A DNA stretch of 64,000 bases from an uncultured Pseudomonadota bacterium (GTDB lineage Bacteria; Pseudomonadota; Gammaproteobacteria; Xanthomonadales; Wenzhouxiangellaceae). The stretch lies in NCBI GenBank assembly GCA_937138395.1, contig CAKZPB010000079.1, positions 1 to 64,000 on the forward strand, written 5' to 3'. Below are positions 45,178 to 54,336 of this stretch, one piece after another. Under the pieces are notes generated by a model. The model was given only the letters and a program-made list of their open reading frames with translations, was not told the DNA's origin and made no database searches. Within the stretch, counting starts at the first letter, position 1; each line of letters starts with the position of its first letter. The position numbers were made by a program, and so were the translations under genes.

Positions 45178-47541
45178 ATGGCTGAATCTGAAGGGTTTAT
45201 AAAACAACTGCTGGCACGACGAGTTCCGCAGATCGTCGGTCTATATATTGCCGCGACCTGGATGACGGTCGAAATCGGCGAGTGGGTGACCGGGCAGATT
45301 GGCATCCCGGGCAGCATCGTTTTTTATGTGTTTGTTGCAATGGCCGCACTGCTACCAGCCGTCGCTGTGCTGGCCTGGAACCACGGCGCACCGGGCCGTG
45401 ATGAGTGGAAAACCAGCGAGAAATGGATTGTTTCAGGCAACGCTGTGATGGCTTTAGTGCTGCTGTTTGTGGTCATCGAAATCAGTCCGATGGGCACGAC
45501 CGCAGAAGCCCAGGACGCTACGGTAGAACGGGTGCTGATCGATGAGACTGGACAGGAGCAGGTCTTCCAGGTTGCGCGCGAAGGTTTTCACAAGCAGATA
45601 TCGACATCATTCTGGCCTATGCTGGGTCCCGATGGCACAGAATCGCCGGCATGGGAAAGTTATGTCATTCCATGGTTGATTAGCTTGCATTTGAATCGCG
45701 ACCCTTTGCTATCGACCGAATCTGCCTATTCCCTGAACTACATCCAGGCTCTGCGCGAAGCCGGCTTTGAACGTGCGATCGGCGAGCCGCTATCGCTGGC
45801 GCTGCAAATAGCGCGCGAAGCAAACACCGAATTCCTGATTCGCGGTGAATTCGAACGCAGTGACAGTGGCTATCGGTTGACCGCACGTGTGTACAGCGCA
45901 GAAACCGGCCGCCAGATTGCAGAACACCTGGCCGATGGAAACGATCTGGTGCAGGCAGTCGATGAACTCAACGAAGCCATTCGCGGAAGCCTGATCGGCG
46001 ACCTTGATACGGACCCGGAATCGTTTGTTCGGATTGCCCTGGCCGAAGCCGCCAGCGACCAACCCGAGGCGCTTAAAGCACTGTCCGATGCGATGCAGGC
46101 CTGGTTGCTGGACAACGACTATCCCGAGACAATCACACAACTTGAGTATTCGCTGGAGCTGGATCCTGAATTTGCGCAAGCCTACTTTTGGCTCCATGCC
46201 ATTTATCGCCTGAGCGGTGATCTTACCGCCTCTGCCGAGGCGATCCAGAATGCACTGCGCTTCGACTACAAACTGGATACCCATACCCTGTTTATCTTGC
46301 GCGCCAATGGCTATGCCATTGAGGGCGACATGGATAAGGCCGTACGCGTGCTGGATATGTGGACGCAGGTTCATCCTGAAAGCGAAATGGCCTGGATTAC
46401 CCTGGCCCAGAATCTCCTGTTCCAGGGCAATACCGAAAATGCGCGCACTGCCCTACTCGAAGCGCAGCAGATTGACCCCGACAACAGCACGATCTTTCGT
46501 CTGCTTGCACAGACCGAAGAACTGGCCGGCAACCTGGATCTTGCCACCGAACAAATGGAAGCCTACCTGGCCGATCAGCCGGATGATCAGGCGGGCTGGG
46601 TTTCGCTTGGCAATATGCACCTGCGGCACGGACAATTTGACCAGGCCAAGGAAGCCTATGAATACGCTCAGTTCATCGGTTCAGGTTCATTCGCAGCGGA
46701 GCTTGGGTTGATTCGTGTAGAAACGTTTGGTGGGGACCCGGGCCAAGCTGCACGACTACTCGATCAGGTGCTGGCAGAAAACCCGATCGGCACGGAATTC
46801 GCGCAACTGATTTTCGACAAGACCTTGCTGTTGACCAATGTTGGCAAGCCTCAACAGGCGCTGGATCTGCTGAACGAACACGACGCGGCAATCAGTGCTG
46901 CGTTGCCACCAGTGGTTTATGCACTTGAAGTCACCGCCTACAAGGCTGATCTGCACCGCAAATTGGAACAAGCAAAGACCGGCCTTGAACTCCTAAGAGA
47001 GCAGGTTGACAGGACCACCGATCCGGTGAAGTCCTTCCTCGAACTCTCGCAGCTGGGTTTATTGGAGTCCATGGGGCGACTCGAGCAGGCCCAACAGCTA
47101 TTCGAAGACAAGAACGCATTTTTTGAAACGTTTGACTTTCCGGGACGTGAAACCCTGCTGCTTCAGGCCGAAGCCCGAGTGCTGGCAATGCAGGGTCGCC
47201 TGGATGAGGCCAGTGACAATCTCCGACTTGCTTTTGAGCAGTCGCAAAAAACCAGCCTGCGTAGCAATCTCGCGTTCATGAATCAGCTGCAGCTTATGCT
47301 CGCTGATTATCTGTTCAAGGCCGGGCAGCTTACCGCGGCCGGCGAGGCGGCACAGCACCTGCTGCAATCCTTTCCGAACCACGCCGAAGGTCAGCTACTA
47401 CAGGCCAGAATCGCGATTGAATCCGGTCGACCGGAACAGGCCGTCAACATCCTGAATGGGCTGCTGCAACAGTGGGATGAAGCGGAAACGGACTATCCGC
47501 TTTTCCAACAGGCTCGAGCACTGAGTGAATCGTTGAGGTAG
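45178..47541 (+). CDS. Membrane-anchored TPR-repeat protein
   Basis: N-terminal RRVPQIVGLYIAATWMTVEIGEW...two TM segments; AEHLADGNDLVQAVDELNEAIRG; multiple TPR motifs. Confidence 0.8.
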   Translation: MAESEGFIKQLLARRVPQIVGLYIAATWMTVEIGEWVTGQIGIPGSIVFYVFVAMAALLPAVAVLAWNHGAPGRDEWKTSEKWIVSGNAVMALVLLFVVIEISPMGTTAEAQDATVERVLIDETGQEQVFQVAREGFHKQISTSFWPMLGPDGTESPAWESYVIPWLISLHLNRDPLLSTESAYSLNYIQALREAGFERAIGEPLSLALQIAREANTEFLIRGEFERSDSGYRLTARVYSAETGRQIAEHLADGNDLVQAVDELNEAIRGSLIGDLDTDPESFVRIALAEAASDQPEALKALSDAMQAWLLDNDYPETITQLEYSLELDPEFAQAYFWLHAIYRLSGDLTASAEAIQNALRFDYKLDTHTLFILRANGYAIEGDMDKAVRVLDMWTQVHPESEMAWITLAQNLLFQGNTENARTALLEAQQIDPDNSTIFRLLAQTEELAGNLDLATEQMEAYLADQPDDQAGWVSLGNMHLRHGQFDQAKEAYEYAQFIGSGSFAAELGLIRVETFGGDPGQAARLLDQVLAENPIGTEFAQLIFDKTLLLTNVGKPQQALDLLNEHDAAISAALPPVVYALEVTAYKADLHRKLEQAKTGLELLREQVDRTTDPVKSFLELSQLGLLESMGRLEQAQQLFEDKNAFFETFDFPGRETLLLQAEARVLAMQGRLDEASDNLRLAFEQSQKTSLRSNLAFMNQLQLMLADYLFKAGQLTAAGEAAQHLLQSFPNHAEGQLLQARIAIESGRPEQAVNILNGLLQQWDEAETDYPLFQQARALSESLR

Positions 47542-47749
47542 GCCTTGGGCGGCGTTCGAGTACCTTGCTGCGGTGCAGCGCTCGTGTCGTTCATCATCAT
47601 TTCGATCCAGTCATTCAAAGCGTGAACTGCGCTTGTTGCGGCGAAGCCTCGGGGACCGGTCACGAACATAGGCCTCCAGCAGGTTTCTCGTCCCGCGATC
47701 CGCGCGGGTCGTTACAATACGATTTGACTCCAGTGGGTTCGACGATCTG

Positions 47750-48844
47750 ATGGGACTATTACTCTTTTATCTGTTTCTTGCGGTTGGCGTTTCGTTTCTC
47801 TGTTCCATTCTTGAAGCCGTGCTGCTGTCGGTCACCCCATCACATATCGCCGTCATGAACGAACGTGGCAGCAAGAGCGGCAAGCGGCTGGCCGAACTCA
47901 AGCGCAATATTGATCGCCCACTATCGGCGATCCTGAGCCTGAACACCATTTCGCATACGTTTGGTGCGGCCGGTGTCGGCGCGCAATCGCTGGTGGTGTT
48001 TGGCAGCGCCTGGGTCAGTGCGACTTCCGCGGTCGTGACGCTGATGATCCTGGTGTTCTCCGAGATCATCCCGAAAACGCTGGGCGCAACCTACTGGAAA
48101 CAACTATCCGGCTTCACTGCACGCGCCTGTCAGGTATTGATCATCATGACCTGGCCGCTGGTGGTCATGTCGAAATACATCACCCGGTGGCTGGCCAAGA
48201 AAAAAGAAGGGCCGAGCATCAGCCGCGATGAATTCCGAATCCTGGCCCAGGTCGGCACCGAGGAAGGCGTGTTTGCCGAGGAAGAGTCGAATATTTTTCT
48301 GAACCTGATCCGCTTCAGCGCCATTCGCGTTGAAGACATCATGACGCCCCGGGTCGTCGTGCATAAGTTTCAGCACGATATGACCTTGAATGAATTGAAA
48401 GAACAGGACGAGACGCTGACCTTCTCACGCTATCCGGTCTATGGCGATAGCGACGAGGACGTCAGTGGGTACGTGTTGAAATCCGACATCATGCTGGCGC
48501 TGGCCGAAGGTCGGGGCACGATACGGTTAAAAGAGATCAAGCGCGAAGTATTGTTCGTGCCGGAATTCATCTCGCTGCAGGTGCTGTTCAGCCAGATCCT
48601 GACTGACCAGGAGCACTTTGCCGTCGTCGTCGATGAATACGGCGACATGGCCGGCGTTGTCACACTGGAAGACGTGCTGGAAACCCTGCTCGGTATGGAA
48701 ATCGTGGATGAAAGCGACACCACCGAAAACCTGCGCGAAGCGGCGCGTCGCAACTGGGCTCAGCGGGCAAAAAAACTGGGGCTCGAGTTGCCGGTAAAAC
48801 CAGATGCTCAAACCCAGGGATCAACACCGGCTGAACGTCCTTAA
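47750..48844 (+). CDS. CNNM/CorC-type (DUF21 + CBS) hemolysin-like ion transporter
   Basis: SFLCSILEAVLLSVTPSHIAVMNERGSKSGKRLAELK; EIIPKTLGATYWKQLS; VEDIMTPRVVVHKF; VVDEYGDMAGVVTLEDVLETLLGMEIVDESD. Confidence 0.93.
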   Translation: MGLLLFYLFLAVGVSFLCSILEAVLLSVTPSHIAVMNERGSKSGKRLAELKRNIDRPLSAILSLNTISHTFGAAGVGAQSLVVFGSAWVSATSAVVTLMILVFSEIIPKTLGATYWKQLSGFTARACQVLIIMTWPLVVMSKYITRWLAKKKEGPSISRDEFRILAQVGTEEGVFAEEESNIFLNLIRFSAIRVEDIMTPRVVVHKFQHDMTLNELKEQDETLTFSRYPVYGDSDEDVSGYVLKSDIMLALAEGRGTIRLKEIKREVLFVPEFISLQVLFSQILTDQEHFAVVVDEYGDMAGVVTLEDVLETLLGMEIVDESDTTENLREAARRNWAQRAKKLGLELPVKPDAQTQGSTPAERP

Positions 48845-48870
48845 TTCCAGCCACATCCGATTACGCTGAT

Positions 48871-51800
48871 TCAATCGCTGCTGCCGATTACAACTTGACG
48901 CTCATCACCGGGTGCCAACGTGACTGGATACTGCTCGATTCGTCCAGCCAGTTCAATGCGTACCGTATAGTTCCCTGCCTGTAGTGACATTGGTTCCGCC
49001 CCCAGCAGACCTACAGCAATAACCTCATCTGTATTATCCAGAACTTCGAACGGTAACTGCAGCGACTGGTCCAGCGCTTCGTTCAGCAAGCTGGCATCGG
49101 CGGCATCCAGATAGCTGCCATTGCCGAGCGCCGCCCAGTCGGCAAACTGATCTTTCAGCGCCTGGTCATCAATCGCGAAACCGACGATATTGATCCGCAC
49201 ATCCATGCCCTGGTCCTGTAATGCCTGGATTGCCGCTGCGGGATCCCCCTCACAGGTTTCCTCGCCGTCGGTCAGCAGCACCACGAGCCTGCGGCCTTCC
49301 GCTTCGGCCAGATCGCCGGACACAGCGCGGATGGATTCAGCAATCGGCGTTCGGGCCAGATTGATGGCTTGGATTGCGTCCAGACGGGTCAGAAAATCAG
49401 CCTTATTCAGCGGTGCCAGCGGAATTTCAAGATCGGTCCGGCAGGCACCGGCTTCGCGGTGGCCATAAACACGCAGCGCCAGCGGCACCTGTTCGGGCAA
49501 CACCTGCTCAACGGTTCGCCGAATGGCGGCTTTGGCGACATCAATACGGCGATTGCCGTCCATGCGTTTCAGCATGCTGCCAGATGCGTCCAGGATGATG
49601 CTGACCGCACCGCGTGCAGCCGGATCCAGACCGGTTTCAGGCGCGATCACCGACAACAGGGCCGGGGCCGGGTCCTCGACCTGAGCGAAATTGACTTCAA
49701 CCTCGAAATCCACCGGCCGCTTTAACCAGGCAACCGCGCGATCAAACCCTTTGGCCAGTGAGCCAAAACCAGTCACGTACTGAAAATACCCGCCGCGGAC
49801 CTGAGCCCAGTCCTGCATCATATCGATCTCCTGCGGCGGATTACTCGAAAATGCGCCCTCTGACGTGAGCTTCATCGAAAAGACCTGCGGCTGGCCTTCC
49901 TGCAGTGCAGGCCACAATTCCGGTGACGTACCGGTAGCTGCATCAGTCAATAACAGCACGGCTTTCTTGCCTGGACGATCAACCATGGCGCGTGAAGCCC
50001 CGGCCAGCGTACCCTCGGCATCACTGGAACTGGTCTCCCTCGGATAGCTGGTCATCATGTGAATCAATGGGTACGATTCTCCTACCCAGTTGTCGAGCAA
50101 CGGTGCGTTGTAGCCGAAAGGCATCAGATTGACTTCATCCCGTCCGGGCACTACCGATTCGGCATACCGCATCAGCGCGCTGAATACGGTCGGAAGCCAG
50201 GCCGCGACGCTGCCGGACGTATCCCAGCTGAAAATGACTGATCGTGGAGGTTCGAACACTTCCAACCAATAGTCCAGGCCAGGTTCGACCCAGGCCACCC
50301 AGCGCTGGCTAACGCCCTGCTGCTCGGTGCTATACAAGTCGACTACGGCTCCGGTCGCATCGACCAGTCGGGGCTGACCTTCCAGTGAGGGTTCACCGCG
50401 TAGTTGCAGCTCGACCTGATTTTGATCGGGCGGCACCTGAAAGCGATACCAGGACGAATACTGATCCAGCAGTGCCCGACCGCCGGCGGGTTCACCAGGA
50501 TTTAGCGTCTTGGCCAGATCACGCTGATTAAACTCGGGCTGGCCGGCAATACCGGAAAACGCGGGCGGATAGACGGACTCATAGGGCCCGGCATTGCTCA
50601 AGTGACCCCACTCACCAAGGATGCTCTCGTCTCCCCGCTCATAGATCGCAATACGATCCGGTAATTCAATAGCACGAGAGGCATCATCGAGTTCAAACAC
50701 AAAACGGACATAGCGCGCCCAGATCGGGGCGTCGAGCGTCAATTCAATCTGATCGGAGTTCCAATCGCCGCGACGAATCTCCTGCCACGGACCTAGCGGA
50801 CTGTTCTGGCTGGCCAATACGCGGAAACGCGCGGGCCGATCGAGCGATCCATCGTTCGGTGGCGAACTGAATTCAATCGTGCCAAGCTGAGCTGCACGCG
50901 CATGCTCAAAGCCGAGCACCAGCGCAACCGAACTGACGGCGCGACCACTCACCTCACTGGGTTCATCATCTTTCACCAGAAAACTCGTCTCATAGGTTCC
51001 GGCCCGGTTCCACGGTTCAGCCCATACCAGATGACCACCCATGCTCGGGTCGGCAATATTCAGTCGCTCCGCGCCTGGACGCCAGCCACGCTCAGCAACA
51101 ACCTTGAATTCGCCGAGATAAATCGGATAATGGTCGACCGCGCGCAGATTGGCTGAGATCGGAATCAAGCGTGCGTAGCGCGCCATGACTGGTTCGTCGA
51201 GCACAAACGCCTGCTCCTGATCATTCGGGATCAGGGTATCGGTCAGCACGATCTCGAACTGCTCACCGTCCATCGACAGAGCCACGGCAAAGTCCTTCAA
51301 CCAACCGCGGCGGTCAATCGTCGAGGTTGGGTTCAGTAGAAAACCCTGTACTGGCACCGGGTCCTGTCCAGCCAGCCGCAGTGTCGGTTTACCGTAATGG
51401 TCCTTGCCTTCGCGACCTGTCGGAATCGAATAGCCGGTCCAGCGGCCGTACTGCGAAAGCCCGTCCATGATGCGTGTCATGGCTTCAATATCCTTGTCCT
51501 GCAGACCCGGGCTAGCGATCGGTTTAGAACCAAATCGAAGAGCTGCGGCATTCAGTCCACCTCTAATCGCTTCTGGAACCGGCCTGTAGAACGCTGGTGC
51601 TACCGGAGCCTGATCCAAACCGCCAACTATTTCTGCTACTGCATGCAGTGATCGTCCTGGCTGCAGCGCATCGACGAGTTGAACCGAGAGTTGAATCGAT
51701 GGATCCGCCGAAACGTCCGGCGGTAGTTGCAATGTGAACGGCAGCCGGACGTCTTGGCCGGGAACCAGTTCGACGGTTTCAGGCAGACCCTCGAGCCTCA

Positions 51801-54240
51801 ATGCCGACTGCGTCAGATGCGTGTTGAGCTGGAGCGTCTGGTTCTGGATTTCCGCCCCGGTTGAAATAGCCAATTCGCCATCCATCTGCTGGGCCCATGG
51901 TGAAAACGGCTGGAAGGCGTGTTGCTCGAACTCGATGGACAGTACGACCGCCTTCAGGTTGTCCGACGGCAACTGGACAGGATCCAAGCCATCTGGGAAC
52001 AATGCGGATAAATCCAGATCATAAGGTCCTGTGCCGCTCAGCTTCAGCCAGGCTTGCGTTTCTGCCGGCAGCGTAACTCGCTGAACGGCGTTGGCGCGGT
52101 CCTGCTCGAAGCGCTGTACCGATCGCTCGCCTTCAAGCTGAATCTCGGCACGAATACCATCCAGTTGCGGAATTTCGAGCAAGGTATCAGACGAAACCAC
52201 TGGCAGCCGGAACCAATCAGTCCGGCCATGAACCGTCCCGACCTGGCCGGCAAGCTGACCATCGGCCGGAACAGCCGAAGCCTGTTCTGGATACTGGTTA
52301 GGCTCGCGGTCCGGCCCGATGGCCAGCCAGTCGAGCCGCTCGTATTCAATGGTGTATTCGGCATCGGATACGGTGCCTGGCACCAGCGTCAATGCGTAAT
52401 CACCGGCCGGCAACGATAGGTCCCATTCCAGCGCATGACCGATCTCATTCTGATTGCGAATCTCGCTGATCGTGTTGGCTTCGTCACCCAAACCAATCCG
52501 GCCACTGATACTGCCATCCACCGGCGGCTGTACGCGCAGACGGAAGCGTTCGGGCCCGTGCAGGCTGATTCGGTATACATCCGTGTCGCCTGACTCGACC
52601 AATGTACCGGTATAGCGTTGCCCGAAACGCAGCGTACGCGCGGTCGACATATCGTTATTCGGCTCCAGCTCCATGCCGACCGGTGGCGGGCCCTGTGGCT
52701 GCAGCCGAAGGATGTAGTCGGAATCCTTGCCGTCGACGGTAATCAGGTATTCACCCGGCATCAAAAACTGGTTGTCCAGTCGAATCCGGGTATTGTTGTT
52801 GGCGCGCTGAGTTGCAATCTGATCATCGTCGGCCGTGCTGAGTTCAAGATCCTGAATCGAATCGCCCTGTAGCTGGATGCGCCAGAGCTGAGGCTCGCCG
52901 GAAACCGAAAATCGCCAATAATCCGTCTCATCACCAACGAATCGACCGCGCCCGAATCCTCGCTCATGCAGGCCAACGGCGTATTCAGGCCGGTCGTTTG
53001 GCTCCACTTCCTGGCCGGCTTCGATGTCACCGCGCGGCAGCCAGTTCAGGGACCAGTCCGTACCGACGCGCTTGACATCGTGAATGCGCAGCTTGTAGTC
53101 GCCTTCCTGGAGGGCAAGATCGCGCAGCGCCGTCAGCCCGCCGGGCGTGCGTCTGCAAATATCCTGATTATCGATCAGATTGCGAAGACATAGCTGAATT
53201 TCAGCCGATGGGTCCGCAGATACTTCCAGATCAACCATTTGACCGGTTTGATCGTCAGTAACAGAAAACATCAGGAAATCCGTGTCGCCATCGTCCAAAC
53301 GGCCGCGGATGGCCTCGCCGAATTCGACCGGATTGGCCTCCCGGTTATTCGGCTCGACTTCAACGCCATCGGTGGGCAACGGCGCACCGGCACGGATATC
53401 GATCATGCGCACGCCGGCGGTTGTCGACTCGGTGATCAATCGGTAGGCGCCGGCATCCAGCATCAGCCCATGGCGCTGTACGGGCTGGCCATGGTCTCTT
53501 TCGACTTCAAGCAGCAGTTGGCCATCCGCGGTTTCAAGCCGCGTTTTCATCCGCTGCCCGAGCGGTGCCTGAAACGCCATATTCCAGGACTGTTCGGACT
53601 GGGCTTCATTGAGTTCGAATTGGTAGCTTTGATTGCCTTGTGACCAGGTACTGGTCCGTCCACGCAGCGAAACCCTGGGCTCATCGTCGGCTTCGAGCAC
53701 GGTAATTCGCGCACTGTCATGGGCGGCGATGGTCAGGCTGTAAGCACCCTTCCCGCCGGAATGGGATACGCCGAGAATATACACACCCGGTGGCAGCAGT
53801 AACTCATCGCGCCGCACCGGTCGTACGCCCTGCTCGGTCGCCAGTGTGGTCAGGATAGGGGGCTTCTGGCTCAATTCCTCCGGAATTCTCCCGAGGCCAT
53901 CGACCAATTCGGTCAGGTCAAAAATATCCAGTCGAGTCAACGCACCGGCGCGACCGCTGAGCTCGAGATTGAAGCGCTGACCCGCCATGTCTTCATCAAT
54001 GATCAGACGATAGGCGTCCTGATCCTGGCCATCCAGCTCACCAATCACTTCAACCCGCTCCTTACCGGAAGGTACCGACAGGTCAATCGCTTCATGCAGC
54101 GCGTCATTGGGTTCGACATCGTAGGCCATCCGGGTCTGGGCCCAGCTCAGACCGCAGGCAACCCCGAGCAACAGAGCTGCTCCCAATCGTATCTTGCTCA
54201 TCATTTCTTTTCTGACAGGGCGCACTTGGTTTGTATTCAT
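48871..54240 (-). CDS. Giant secreted protein with PPC-like repeats and two VWA domains
   Basis: Signal peptide; repeated EPN[DN]...GDTDxY/F/W modules; F5/8-like regions; two MIDAS-type segments, FSWDTSGSVAAWLP and SIILDASGSMLKRMDGNRRIDVAK...LLTDGEETCEGD. Confidence 0.85.
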   Translation of the reverse strand: MNTNQVRPVRKEMMSKIRLGAALLLGVACGLSWAQTRMAYDVEPNDALHEAIDLSVPSGKERVEVIGELDGQDQDAYRLIIDEDMAGQRFNLELSGRAGALTRLDIFDLTELVDGLGRIPEELSQKPPILTTLATEQGVRPVRRDELLLPPGVYILGVSHSGGKGAYSLTIAAHDSARITVLEADDEPRVSLRGRTSTWSQGNQSYQFELNEAQSEQSWNMAFQAPLGQRMKTRLETADGQLLLEVERDHGQPVQRHGLMLDAGAYRLITESTTAGVRMIDIRAGAPLPTDGVEVEPNNREANPVEFGEAIRGRLDDGDTDFLMFSVTDDQTGQMVDLEVSADPSAEIQLCLRNLIDNQDICRRTPGGLTALRDLALQEGDYKLRIHDVKRVGTDWSLNWLPRGDIEAGQEVEPNDRPEYAVGLHERGFGRGRFVGDETDYWRFSVSGEPQLWRIQLQGDSIQDLELSTADDDQIATQRANNNTRIRLDNQFLMPGEYLITVDGKDSDYILRLQPQGPPPVGMELEPNNDMSTARTLRFGQRYTGTLVESGDTDVYRISLHGPERFRLRVQPPVDGSISGRIGLGDEANTISEIRNQNEIGHALEWDLSLPAGDYALTLVPGTVSDAEYTIEYERLDWLAIGPDREPNQYPEQASAVPADGQLAGQVGTVHGRTDWFRLPVVSSDTLLEIPQLDGIRAEIQLEGERSVQRFEQDRANAVQRVTLPAETQAWLKLSGTGPYDLDLSALFPDGLDPVQLPSDNLKAVVLSIEFEQHAFQPFSPWAQQMDGELAISTGAEIQNQTLQLNTHLTQSALRLEGLPETVELVPGQDVRLPFTLQLPPDVSADPSIQLSVQLVDALQPGRSLHAVAEIVGGLDQAPVAPAFYRPVPEAIRGGLNAAALRFGSKPIASPGLQDKDIEAMTRIMDGLSQYGRWTGYSIPTGREGKDHYGKPTLRLAGQDPVPVQGFLLNPTSTIDRRGWLKDFAVALSMDGEQFEIVLTDTLIPNDQEQAFVLDEPVMARYARLIPISANLRAVDHYPIYLGEFKVVAERGWRPGAERLNIADPSMGGHLVWAEPWNRAGTYETSFLVKDDEPSEVSGRAVSSVALVLGFEHARAAQLGTIEFSSPPNDGSLDRPARFRVLASQNSPLGPWQEIRRGDWNSDQIELTLDAPIWARYVRFVFELDDASRAIELPDRIAIYERGDESILGEWGHLSNAGPYESVYPPAFSGIAGQPEFNQRDLAKTLNPGEPAGGRALLDQYSSWYRFQVPPDQNQVELQLRGEPSLEGQPRLVDATGAVVDLYSTEQQGVSQRWVAWVEPGLDYWLEVFEPPRSVIFSWDTSGSVAAWLPTVFSALMRYAESVVPGRDEVNLMPFGYNAPLLDNWVGESYPLIHMMTSYPRETSSSDAEGTLAGASRAMVDRPGKKAVLLLTDAATGTSPELWPALQEGQPQVFSMKLTSEGAFSSNPPQEIDMMQDWAQVRGGYFQYVTGFGSLAKGFDRAVAWLKRPVDFEVEVNFAQVEDPAPALLSVIAPETGLDPAARGAVSIILDASGSMLKRMDGNRRIDVAKAAIRRTVEQVLPEQVPLALRVYGHREAGACRTDLEIPLAPLNKADFLTRLDAIQAINLARTPIAESIRAVSGDLAEAEGRRLVVLLTDGEETCEGDPAAAIQALQDQGMDVRINIVGFAIDDQALKDQFADWAALGNGSYLDAADASLLNEALDQSLQLPFEVLDNTDEVIAVGLLGAEPMSLQAGNYTVRIELAGRIEQYPVTLAPGDERQVVIGSSD

Positions 54241-54336
54241 GGCTTCAGTTTCGTTGATTAAGTTCTGTAATGAGCGCTAGATCCGAATCAATATACGGAG
54301 TTCAGTGAGTACTTGATTATTGGCTTATCCGCAGAA